Part shown: in pieces, positions 1 through 9,888 of the stretch
How the letters are laid out: each line of letters starts with the position of its first letter
How positions within the stretch are numbered: position 1 is the first letter of the stretch
NCBI RefSeq assembly: GCF_023065955.2
Contig: NW_026623056.1
Span: 89,341,256-89,405,255 of the forward strand
Direction: 5' to 3'
DNA from: Ursus arctos
Taxonomy: Eukaryota; Chordata; Mammalia; Carnivora; Ursidae
Length of the DNA: 64,000 nt
Notes under the pieces: generated by a model
Told to the model about the DNA's origin: nothing
Seen by the model: only the letters and a program-made list of their open reading frames with translations
The model's database searches: none
Made by a program: the position numbers and the translations under genes

Positions 1-1445
1 GAGGGCGGGGACAGCACCTCATTTTCTATTTCGGCTGTCACCGTGAGGACATAGGTGCTAGTGTTGTGTGTAGACCCCTACGTGTAGTGCACAGGTGGTC
101 AGACGTATCTCAATCTCCATGCTAAGCTCAAAGAAAAGGAAGAAATGGATCCCAAACCACTTATTTACCAGAAAGTAGGTGTGGTCTATTCCACCAGTGG
201 GGTAGTGAATATGAAACGTGATTTTGCAACTCGGTTGAAAGAGTCACCCAGACAAATCTATGTGCTGAGGCAGGTACCTTTCAGATGTCACTTCAGACTC
301 TGTCGGTGGGGACCCCGTGGTGGCCAGCTTAGCGTGGGCTCCACAGGCTTCAGGCAGGTGTGAAGTGACAGCATGTGCTTCCTGGTCACACCACGTGTCC
401 CCACCGCTGCGCCTCCTGCCGCGTCACTTCCTCCGTGTCCCCCAGTAGGGGCCAGCTGTGAGACATCGCCCAGGCGAGAAGCATCAGGAACTGGACTGAT
501 GAGGGACAGCGGCTGGTGGCTTACTCACTGACGTTTTCCTGCTGGGGTCTGCTGGGTCACACCACTCTCAGAGGGGGCAAGGCCACCGTCAGGTGCACCT
601 GGCAAGCCGACTTCTCTCCCCCCTCCCTCACTGCAGGCGCCCTCTCCAACAAAGTTGTCATGCAAATGCGTTTGCCTCAGGCTCCGTGTTCTGGGAAACC
701 AAATGAAGCCATATTCTTTGTTATTTTCTCGTAGCCCTTGGTGCAGGGGGACTGTCAGAAGAATTACTTCAAAATTTATACCTTGAAATACCAACCCTGC
801 CTTTTTACGGTTACATGGCATGTACTAGATTTTCAGAAAGAACTCTCATGTACCCATTCTTCATTTGGGCTCCTTTTAATTGGGAGTTTATTAAATTCTG
901 GAATGCTAGCTTCTTATTAGATAACGTCACCAGGGAAGGACGCCTCCCTTCTGAGAACCGTGTGAGTTGCTTGGCAAGTGTTTAAGGGTTGGGGACAGTC
1001 CTCTCTGGCCACGGTTCTGCCTCCTTCCCTCCCGTGTCCTCCCTGCCTCTCTGCGCACTCCGCAGCAGGGGTGCCCGCCAGCAGCTCGCGCTGCAATCAG
1101 AACGTCTCTCGTGTCGCCTCTGAGATGGCTGTCGAGCATTTCCTGAGGGCAAAATGAGGACAATATAGAAAGAGGGAGTTTCCAAGAAAATGTGTCTGTG
1201 CTCTAATAAGCTGAGTAGTTTTTGTATTTGTGATTCTAAAGGTAAATTGAGTGGAATATGCTTTCTCACACAATACTCTCTGTCCCTTGAAGAGGTCTTG
1301 GGGGTGATGACAGGGATGCTGTCTGGACGTGTGGGAGGAGAGAATGCCATTGTGCCTGAGGAGGATGGGCACAGAGCAGGGATGCTGATTTCAGATGGCC
1401 AATGAAGGAAGGGACTGTTATTCTTCCAGACACTTAGGGAAGCTT
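1..1445. other. Intron 1 of PCP4, unique sequence
   Basis: This is the window's left edge, upstream of exon 2. I see no exon (the short PCP4 first coding exon, starting ATGAGTGAG, is not present), no young transposon and no RNA gene. Short open frames here lack splice context and resemble no protein I know. Confidence 0.6.
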
Positions 1446-1562
1446 GGAAGAAGGTGCTGGGTCTGGACGGGGACAAGGTGTAGTGGAAGAAGGTGCTGGG
1501 TCTGGACGGGGACAAGGTGTAGTGGAAGAAGGTGCTGGGTCTGGACGGGGACAAGGTGTAGT
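1446..1562. repeat. Perfect minisatellite, 3 copies of 39 bp
   Basis: Three head-to-tail copies of a 39-base unit begin at 1446, 1485 and 1524 with GGAAGAAGGTGCTGGGTCTG, and I find no mismatch among them. The period is a multiple of three, so it creates repeated peptides in open frames on both strands (a repeated cysteine/tryptophan-containing peptide on +, a proline/histidine-containing one on -). These frames have no other coding evidence. Confidence 0.95.
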
Positions 1563-2403
1563 GGAGGGTCCCAGCCAGGAGTGTTTGAGGAACGTGAAGT
1601 TGTTAGGGTGGGGCTGGAGCTGACCAGGAGAGGCCCTAAATAAGAACATCTGTGCCAAGGGCCAGGACAAAGGGCAGATGGCAAGAATCGTGGCATCACA
1701 CAAACAATCATGTGTGATGACCACCCTAGACCCCCCAGGATAGAAAAGCTCTCAGATAGCTCCCCACCGCGCTCAGCCTTCCCTTAAAAATTCTGCAAGG
1801 TCTCAGAGAATTCTGAAATGACGCACTCCCAGTGAATAGTTCTTTTTTGTCAGGATCCTTTCTGATCCGAGACACCGTCTCCCTGTGACATCTATCTGTT
1901 TCCTTTTGCCTCCATCAAATGAGACCTGACACAAAACCCCTGTCTTAGAAATCCTGAAAAAATGAACTCCTTTTCTCCCCTGTGCACATTTCATGTTGGA
2001 TTTCCTCGGGTTTCTAAAATGTGATTTTTATGGAACGAGGTATTCACGACATTTGAAAGGTGTCACTGTTTCAGGTATTTAAAGACAGTGAGGGTTGAGC
2101 GCGCTCCTAGTTTGCATTTGTATTCTGTTTAATTTATTCAACTCTACAACCCTGTCCTTTTATTCTCTGAAATTCACTCCCCCCCGCCACGCCCCCTGAC
2201 CCATCTATGGATTATGTGGGGAGGGATGGAGGGTTTAAACACTGGAGTGATCAGTCCCCGACAGCTGCCGTGCAGCTGGCTGGATGCTCCGTGCTGGTGG
2301 CCCGATTCCCTTCAGTGCACCTTACCCAGCCTTGCAGTTGAAGAATGGACTTCAAAACAGGGCAAGAAGAAAGGGGTGTTTTGCTTGCAAATCCATTATA
2401 TTT
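1563..2403. other. Intron 1, unique sequence
   Basis: I find no recognisable gene or young repeat. The sequence is moderately AT-rich and ends at the L1 target site. Confidence 0.5.
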
Positions 2404-2421
2404 AAGAAATGTGTCATTTCT

Positions 2422-2733
2422 ATATGATTTCTCTCATCTATGGAACATAAGAACTAGGAAGATCGGTAGGAGAAGAAAGGGATAAAGAAAGGGGGGTAAT
2501 CAGAAGGGGGAATGAAGCATGAGAGACTATGGACTCTGAGAAACAAACTGAGGGCTACAGAGGGGAGGGGGGTGGGGGAATGGGATAGACCGGTGATGGG
2601 TAGTAAGGAGGGCACATATTGCATGGTGCACTGGGTGTTATACGCAACTAATGAATCATCGAGCCTTACATCAGAAACCGGGGATGTACTGTATGGTGAC
2701 TAACATAATATAATAAAAAATCATTAAAAAAAA
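2422..2733 (+). mobile_element. 5'-truncated carnivore L1, 3' UTR fragment, sense orientation
   Basis: About 310 bases of carnivore L1 3' end: the AAACAAACTGAGGGCTAC region, the GGGTAGTAAGGAGGGCAC block, the TGCACTGGGTGTTATACGCA block, and the terminal GACTAACATAATATAATAAA followed by an A tail. It is flanked by an exact 18-bp direct repeat, AAGAAATGTGTCATTTCT, at 2404-2421 and 2734-2751, which is the target-site duplication of L1 reverse transcription. It contains no ORF2 coding sequence. Related copies are at 42368, 56064 and the right edge. Confidence 0.95.
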
Positions 2734-3489
2734 AAGAAATGTGTCATTTCTTAAAATGAAGATGATGTCTATTCCTGGCTGACTATTGAAGTAACGATGC
2801 CATGACATGGGACCTAAATGAAGTTTGTAGAACAGCTGATGCTTGGCTAAGAACTGCAGCCACTCTCCATGGGAACGCATGGGCAGATCTAGTATTCTGA
2901 AAATTCAAGACCTTCCAAGTTAGATATGACGAAGGGGCCCACATTTCTGTAACCTTCCCAACCTGTGGCCTCTCCTTCCACCTCTCCGCCTTTCCGCCAC
3001 AGAGAGTTGGTTCATCCTCCCAGAATGGGACTGGATTGGGTGGGCATTTGCACTTCGTGGTGACTGGGTTGGGGTGTGTAGTGGGCTTGGTGACACTGGG
3101 ACACTTGGCTTTGTCACCTTCTCTCGAGTTATCCTCTGCTCAAGGCAACATGGGTACACTTGAGTCTTTATCATTCACCCTATGTATTTATACTAACCGG
3201 AACCTGAAAGCAAGATTTTTTCAGATGATCCAGCTACTGTTAGTCAAGGGTTGACTAGGATCTGGGAATTTCTCATAACAACATTGAACACTAATGGGAG
3301 CTGGTAATTATTTTTATGCTACTGTTTTTAGGCTGGACACAAATATAAATTTTGAGGACAACTTTACCCCTTAGTGAGAGTCACCTATACTGGTTTCCTC
3401 TTTGTCCAGGGCTCTGCTTCTATTCCCAGCATAATTATGTAACCAAGACAATCCCTGCAAGTCTCTAACCTCTGGGCACCGTAGTCCTG

Positions 3490-3600
3490 TTTCTAGTCTC
3501 GACTGTGTCACCAACTAGCTCCTGACCTTAGACAAATCAGGCTCCCTTCCTGGTTGCATACTCTTCACCTGAAAATTAGAGACTTCATAATCTCTTCAAT
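3490..3600 (+). repeat. MIR-like SINE fragment
   Basis: The core reads like a diverged MIR: a 'tgtgtcaccaactagctcctgac' type segment followed by 'ttagacaaatcag' and 'cacctgaaaattagag'. This matches the conserved order in MIR (conserved core, then the last-exon-like CTGAAAAT segment). It is highly diverged. Confidence 0.55.
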
Positions 3601-4284
3601 CTTTTCCAACTTGAAGCATATTTTCAGTAAAGACCAGAAAATTGGATTGACACAATATTTCTCTCTCCATGGACTAGAACCATTCTGAGAATCGTGTTAT
3701 TTAAAGATAGTCATTGGATAAGCTTTGAGGAATCATGCTTGTATGTTGACATGTGTAGTGCATTTCACATAGCTCCCCAGACCTCACAGAGAATCTAGCC
3801 CAATGATCCAAGACTGACCATACGATTTTAATACTTTTGGTCAACCTGGTAAAATGAAAATGCACAACGTAGGCTCACACAATGACAGACAGGTGACTCA
3901 AAGTAGGAGAAGCTCAGACTATATTTTTTTAGCTTATTAATTGTTTTTAACCTGGACATTGTGATTGGAATTGAGAACATAATGGTGTAGTGGGCATCAC
4001 TGACAAAAGTGACAATTCTCATTTTCTCACAGTTGGCTGTTTCCCTCATATTTCAGATGAGGTTTTCCTCCATCAACAATAGCTTCCCATCTGGTGTTCC
4101 TTGGATGTGGGCGAGGGGGGCAGTCCGTGCAAATTGAATGGATCCTTTCTGGGCTTGACCCTTTCTTGGTCTGATGAGCACCATGTTTTTACCACCTGAG
4201 CTCAAGTAACATAGAACATGATATAATGCAACAGATATTTGAAACACTAGAAGTGATAAAAATAATCCTGAATATACCTGATAA

Positions 4285-4325
4285 CAATTTCTTTCCCTTT
4301 TTTTTTTTTTTTTTAATGCCTTTAG
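4285..4325 (+). promoter_or_regulatory. Polypyrimidine tract and 3' splice site of PCP4 exon 2
   Basis: The tract starts CTTTCCC, continues as a run of about 18 T, and is then broken by AATG before CTTTAG. The AATG lies inside the usual tract-to-AG interval but adds no AG, so the acceptor at 4324-4325 is the first AG after the tract. Because the T run is a homopolymer, its length may vary between individuals. Confidence 0.75.
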
Positions 4326-4377
4326 CGACAAGGTGCTGGGGCAACCAATGGAAAAGACAAGACATCTGGCGAAAATG
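4326..4377 (+). CDS. PCP4: PCP4 (PEP-19) coding exon 2
   Basis: This 52-base exon encodes residues 4-20 of Purkinje cell protein 4 (reading RQGAGATNGKDKTSGEN) plus the first base of the Asp-21 codon. It is bounded by an AG acceptor at 4324-4325 and a GTAAGA donor at 4378. The acceptor has a long T tract (about 4290-4314) and a plausible branch site TGATAAC near 4279-4285. The exon is in frame with exon 3: the final G joins AT of exon 3 to make GAT (Asp). PCP4 is a 62-residue cytosolic protein that binds calmodulin through a C-terminal IQ motif and speeds calcium exchange at calmodulin's C-lobe; it is abundant in Purkinje and other neurons. This exon supplies the basic, flexible N-terminal part. 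Exon 1 (first three codons) is not in the window. The peptide agrees at every residue with the mammalian protein as I know it. Confidence 0.96.
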
Positions 4378-4659
4378 GTAAGATGACATGAGTAGTCCAG
4401 CTATTTCCTGGTGTCAGCTCTGCAGCCTTGCGCCCATGGCCGGTGGGGGTCACGCCTTGCATGCAATCGGGCTTACTATGCGCGTTTGTGCTTCGGGTTA
4501 GAGTGGTTCTGAGCAATCCACGGTGAGCACCATGGTCTGGATTTACAAAGAAAACCAAGCTAACTAAATGCAGTGATAAGAGCAGTTTCCTTCCCAAAGG
4601 AGGACTCCCATTTTGGGCAACGTGATAATTACAATGCAAATATAGTTCTGTGCTTTCTT

Positions 4660-4745
4660 CATTAGGGTTGGTGAGAATCGTCGGAGTTGTGAGGATAAAA
4701 TGAGATCAAATGAGATAAGTGCTTTGAAAGCTGTGAAGCGCTTGA
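4660..4745 (+). repeat. MIR 3'-end fragment
   Basis: The words GTTGTGAGGATAAAATGAG and AAGTGCTTTGAAAGC match the 3' part of MIR in order and spacing. It lies only 280 bases downstream of PCP4 exon 2. Confidence 0.6.
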
Positions 4746-4800
4746 CTCCTCACGGGAGGCTCTACAGTCTGCTTCAGGCCTCCCGAGGACCCAGAGCACA

Positions 4801-5100
4801 GCGCGGGCTCCAGGGGGTCTGGATGGGGGGGTGGCGGCGAGCTGCCAGCGAACGGGAATACGTGGTAGAGGCCAGAGCGCGCGTATCCCGGGCGGGAGTG
4901 TCCACGCTGGCCTTGAGTCGTAGGAGCGATCACTGTATTTGTGGGTGGGGCCTGAGGCTCGGAGAGGGGGCGCTGGCCGAGACCGCGAATGGGAGGAGGG
5001 TGCACTTGGGCGGAGACCCAGCTGGCTGTGAGCCTAGCCCCCCGACTTTAGCGGCGTGATGGGGAGGACGCATATTAATGAGGACTGCGGTACGCTCCTG
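4801..5100. promoter_or_regulatory. CpG-rich patch (island-like) in intron 2
   Basis: I count 27 CpG dinucleotides in these 300 bases at roughly 62% G+C, which is near the number expected without CpG depletion. Surrounding intron sequence has few CpGs. The core includes AGCGCGCGTATCCCGGGCGG and GGCGCTGGCCGAGACCGCG. It starts about 420 bases after exon 2. It could be an alternative promoter or enhancer of PCP4. An open frame across it (4700-5059) is best explained by GC-rich composition. Confidence 0.55.
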
Positions 5101-7589
5101 GTGAGGTTAGATTCTGGGTGTTCTTCCTTTTTGTTGATTATGACATGAACTCACTTTTGTGGAAAACGGGTCCTGCTTCGTGCTGGATGGGATTTGTGCC
5201 CGTGTCCCTTCCTCCTGTCGTGGGTGATGCCGCTCTCCATACCAGCTGCAGAAAACTCCCTGGGGGCCTTCAGGGTCCTCCGCTGGGTCTGCGCTGGGGC
5301 CTGAGCAAGACTCAGGTGCTGGAATGTTCCTCTGTGGCCTGCTGACTCACCCGCCTGTTTCGGGCCCTCCTAGTGGGCAGGGTGGGTGTGCGGACCCCAG
5401 GGTGAAAGGTCGTTATTTGAATTAGTAGAGTGTGTCTCGATTCAGAGCTGGGGACCCTTCCTGTCTTCTCCGTGTGAGTGGGGGGGTGGGCTGTTGGCAC
5501 AGAGGTCAGAGAGCAGAGAGGGGCAACATGACGGGGGGGGGGTCCCCCCCAGCAGCTTGTTGGTCTCCCTGGTTCGTGGATTCATAGCCATCTCTTTCCT
5601 AGAGGCCCTCTGCTGGCCTCGCAGCCCCAGGATCCCAGGATTTTACAGTCAAAAGACTTCTTGGAGACCCGCCTCTGGGACAGTTCTCACGCTTTTGTTC
5701 TTCTGGCTTCTTTCCGTTCTTAAAAATTCTCGAAGACCCAGAGAATGGGGTCTTGGGGTTGGTTCCCATATTAGAAACTAAAAGGGAGAAAATTTTTAAA
5801 AGGTTTACATATTAATTCAGTAAAAATAAAGTGATAAACCCATGACATGTTCATATAAGTAACATTTTAAATGGAAAAGTAATAACATTCTACATGAAAA
5901 AGTAATGACATTTTCCAAAAGGAAAAAAGCTATTTAGTGAAAGAATAACAATGTTTTGCATTTTTTGTTGTTGTTGCAAATCTCCTTAATGTTTGGCTTT
6001 CACGGAAGACAGCGAGCCGCCTCTGTGTTCCATCCCGTGGCATCGCATGTCGTGTGGGCTCGGGAAAATTCCACTGTGAACTCCTGAGAGAACGTGACTG
6101 AGAAAAGCAAGTCATCCCTTAGTCCTGTAGAAGGGAGTTCTGATCTGATGCTTCCCCAGGGGAGGGCCGCAGCCCCGGGTACCTGGTCCACACCCGAGCA
6201 TTGCTGCTCCCGTGTGACTCCCGTGTCATGCGTGAGGAAACTGCACTCTGCAGATCAGGCAGCGTCGTGGCTCAGAAGTGGCCAGACCCCGCATGTCCAC
6301 TGCCTCTGCCCCTCGGCTCTACCCTGGCCCCCATCCCACCGGTCCTCTGAAGCGTGTCCACACACTCAGCGCTTTGCACCAGAGAGAAGCATCAGCTGTT
6401 GGAGAAGACACGACTTTCTGCCGTCCTGAGGCATGACGTTTCTTTCAGCCCAAACCCAATCCCTTCTAGTGAAAACCGACCGTGTCTTTTCTGGAGGTAC
6501 GGAAATCAATGGAAAGCAAAATTCAAGATGCCGTGGACAGAACTTTCCTTTATATAATTCTATAGATTAGAGGATATTGACTTCTGAGTAGAAGAAGGGA
6601 TATTTAGAATTAGGGATTATTTGATAATTGTAGAACAGAGGTGCTGGGTACATTTAAATGGTCAACATGGTGCCCTTTGATTTCAGACAAAGCTGCTTAC
6701 GTGTGATATATGCATTTGACGTTTTATTATAATATTGAGTTTGTGTTCTGCCTCTAAAAATGAACAAAGACAAAAGTCAGTACCAACCCAACAATGATTG
6801 GGGTAAAGACTTTGTCGAAAAGACGTTTTCCTAAAAATCTAAGTCGCTTCATTCCTTGTTCTTAAATTTGTAATACGAGAATATCATCTGGGAATTTGTT
6901 TTAACCTATTATTACATTCCATTGAAATCCAAATTATTTTACTCTGTCATCACAGGTGTCTCGAGAGATCTTTTAGCTGAATGTATATTTCCTGTTAGCA
7001 CAAATGGAGCTGCCCGCATGTGGGGAAGGAACAGGGAGCCGTGGGAATGGCAGTGGGGGGCACAGAACATCAAAATGTCAGGAGAGTTGGGTAGGAGTCA
7101 ATTAATCATGAGTGATCATTCCCAAATTTCATTAGTTGTCGACAAAGTGTTCTTATTTCAACGATTATCAATTTACTTAGGCCTCCATTTAACACTTAAA
7201 GCAATGGAGACCGTTAACAGTGAGTTACGAGTGCCTCGAGATTCTAATTCAGCTCACGGAAGACACACGTCAGATACATGTGAACCCCGGAGGGATCGAA
7301 ATTGTTGGCTCTGCTGGAATTTTGTTACATTAAAAATTATCTCAAGAGGGCCACTGACAGGGAATCTGGATTCTTGGCATTCCAAGATTATTTTTACTGA
7401 TGGTGTTGTCGCTGTGGTGTTTACAGCTGTGACTATGACATCTCTCCACTCCACATCCAGAATGCCCCTGAAGTCTTCCTCAATCTCGGGGATGCCAGCC
7501 TCTGGCTACACAGCCCAGCAAGCCCAAATGCGCTTCACCACATCTGCAGTAGGGAGACGGGTTTTTCAGAAATTTTGTTTATTGTTTAT
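5101..7589. other. Intron 2, no gene seen
   Basis: This stretch is mixed GC-rich (to 6430) then AT-rich sequence. A perfect fold-back G10-T-C7 lies at 5533-5550. About 6220-6290 resembles a diverged MIR on the minus strand. A 230-codon frame at 6922-7614 shows no recognisable domain and runs into an AT-rich repeat, so I treat it as chance. Confidence 0.5.
5533..5550. repeat. G10-T-C7 fold-back homopolymer
   Basis: Ten G, one T and seven C in a row can pair as a hairpin without a proper loop, or form quadruplex/i-motif structures. It is also a likely place for sequencing length errors. Confidence 0.8.
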
Positions 7590-7742
7590 TTATAAAGGAA
7601 TGAATTATTTATAATGAATGAATGAATTCATTTATTCATTTTTATAATGAATGAATGAATTTCATTTTTTATGAAATTTATATTGAATTTATAAATTATT
7701 TATAATGAATGAATGAATTCATATATAAATGAATAATTCAGA
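7590..7742. repeat. AT-rich AATG-type repeat with local duplication
   Basis: The 28-base word beginning ATTATTTATAATGAATG occurs at 7604-7631 and again at 7695-7722, 91 bases apart, with a third partial copy near 7641. Internal AATG units make it partly palindromic around GAATTC. Confidence 0.8.
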
Positions 7743-9857
7743 AATTATTATTTTTTAAGTAAGAAATGAATTCATCAGGCTCTTGTTCATTCAGAGATTT
7801 TCATTCCTATATGAACAAAGTTCCTTCGTTGTTTGACTAGTTTAGGCCAAGAACTTCATTTCTTACCCTCCTTGAGTGAAACGATAGTGCGTAGCCCCCA
7901 TTACAACTCACCTGCTGGGTTAAACTCAACCATGTTTGTAAATATAGACACAACCGTCTGACTCTAGGTTATTCACCTCCAATCACCAGTTTGGACACAA
8001 GCAAAAGGTTTTTTGTTTGTTTGTTTTCGTTTTTGCGAGACAGTAATTTTCCTCGATGTCTTGATCTGTATCCTGATACTTGTTCTTCAGAGAGACTCCA
8101 AGAGTTAAAGGTTTTATTGACACAGAAGGTCGGAAAATACTGGAAGGAGAGTGGCCGCTGGGAAGCCTCCGACGTGAAGGAAAGATTTACGAATAATAAA
8201 CCCTGGCAGAGCTTACTTTCAGAGCCCGGAGGCTTACCCAAGCTAAATTGAATTTCTAAAACTGGAATGGATTTCTCTTGATTTAGTGAGCTGTGATACA
8301 TTTGTTTCCAGAAAGCTCTGTCTTTGGGGGGGGGGGGCATGGAGGCACGTGATTTAAGAGAGGGATCCGCTCTTACCCAGGCTGTGGGTAAATGTCCAGA
8401 AGGAAGGTGTTATTCTCCCCGCCTGTAGAACTCACTGCAGGTGTAATTTCTTTGAGGCGTGAGTCCGTGAGCAAGAACGCAGGTACCGTGCTTGGGGAGG
8501 TGGGCCCCTTCTGTGGGAAAGAGGTGGTGGCTGGAGAAATTTCTAGTAGGTGTGGGAATGTGCTAGGACCACATAATGTTCAGTTTGCTTTGATATGACT
8601 ATATGATTGCTAACAACGAGTGAGATCAGGCATTGTTCTGGGTGCTGTTCTCTCCTTGTTTCAAATAAAACCCAGACCATGGAAATTTAAGTTTCTCTCT
8701 CCTTTGGATTTGAGAAAACACACACGCACACACTGAAATTTTGTTTTTCTGCTATCAAGTGGGTGGAGAGAGAGACTGAGAAAGATCTGTGCTCATAGAT
8801 AGACTTAGACACTACCATTAATCTGAGTGTGATTGTGCAAATAAGAAATGAAATCCGAATGTTTATCCCCGGAGCAGCCCCCTCTCAGCTCCAGATCACG
8901 TAGTAGAGAGCCATATTTTTTCTTTTGGCGCTTTTGGTGTGTGGTGACCTTTCAGTACCTGCAAAAGGATGTGGGCAGATTTTGCCTAGGACACGTCGAA
9001 GCTGCCAGCTCTCCCTGTCTGTGGAGGTGTGTGGAGTGCGGTCTCGTGTATGAGGGTAGATGATGAGCCGGGAGTAGGATGGGTCCAGGAATAAAGGGGA
9101 CTGGGTGCTCACTGTTGCCACCGAGAGAGAGAGAGAAGGTCAGTCTGGCAGGAGATGTTGCCTGGCTGATCCTGCTTTTGTGCACAAGATGTTTGAATGG
9201 AAGGTGAGAGGAAGAAATGAAATTTCTGGAAAGGCTACAGAGGCATCACGCCATGCAACCCCTGAATCAGGGAGGAGACCTGGTTCCACTTCAAATGCAG
9301 GGTAGGAGAGACCCGAGTGCAGGGCCGACAGAGGGAAGGTCACAGCCCGCAGGGTGGATAGGCAGCGTTCCTACAGGCTGGTGTGTGCCCGCATCTGGCA
9401 GCCAGGATCTGTGACGCTCCGCACGAAGATCTAATACACCAGCTCTGCCTAAATCTGAATGGGAGTTTAGGTGGGAACTTGTCATCCGCCGCTAAACCTC
9501 TTTGTAAAGGGGAAAAAAAGAATTCGGAATGTTGGGCAGCAACACATATCAGAAATACACTGTTCACCATGTTTATAGCCCGCACCTGGCGGTGGGAAAA
9601 GCACCTCCCCAAAGTTATCAACCTCTCAGGTGTGCAACGATTACCAGGCCAGAAAGCTCTAAATCTGTCTCCGGCTAGTGTAATCAAGCCGCGAGCTGCG
9701 GGAAGCCCCGAATTTGCCTGTGCTGACATATTGCGAGCGCGGCCGTGAACACCACAGACACATGAGGCTTTCAAGGCGAAAAAAATCAAACGACTCTGGT
9801 CTCCATCTGGGGCCTCCTGGCCCTTTCTCTCTTTCTTTTCCCATACTCAGAGCAACC
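7743..9857. other. Intron 2, no gene seen
   Basis: This is unique sequence with an 11-G run at 8327-8337 and a short GA repeat near 9122-9136. The open frames here have no splice context or recognisable protein. Confidence 0.45.

Positions 9858-9888
<31 letters not shown>
9858..9888. repeat. A-rich tract
   Basis: A run of about 19 A, one G, then 10 A. No retroposon body is seen on its left, so it is listed only as a simple repeat. Confidence 0.85.

Noticed and set aside
1..4325. Search for PCP4 coding exon 1
   Set aside because: No ATGAGTGAG followed by a donor site is present; the exon must lie upstream of the window.
4700..5059. 119-codon frame over the CpG-rich patch
   Set aside because: Explained by GC-rich composition; it starts inside a MIR fragment and has no family match.
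6922..7614. 230-codon + strand frame
   Set aside because: No recognisable domain, no splice context, and it ends inside an AT-rich repeat.
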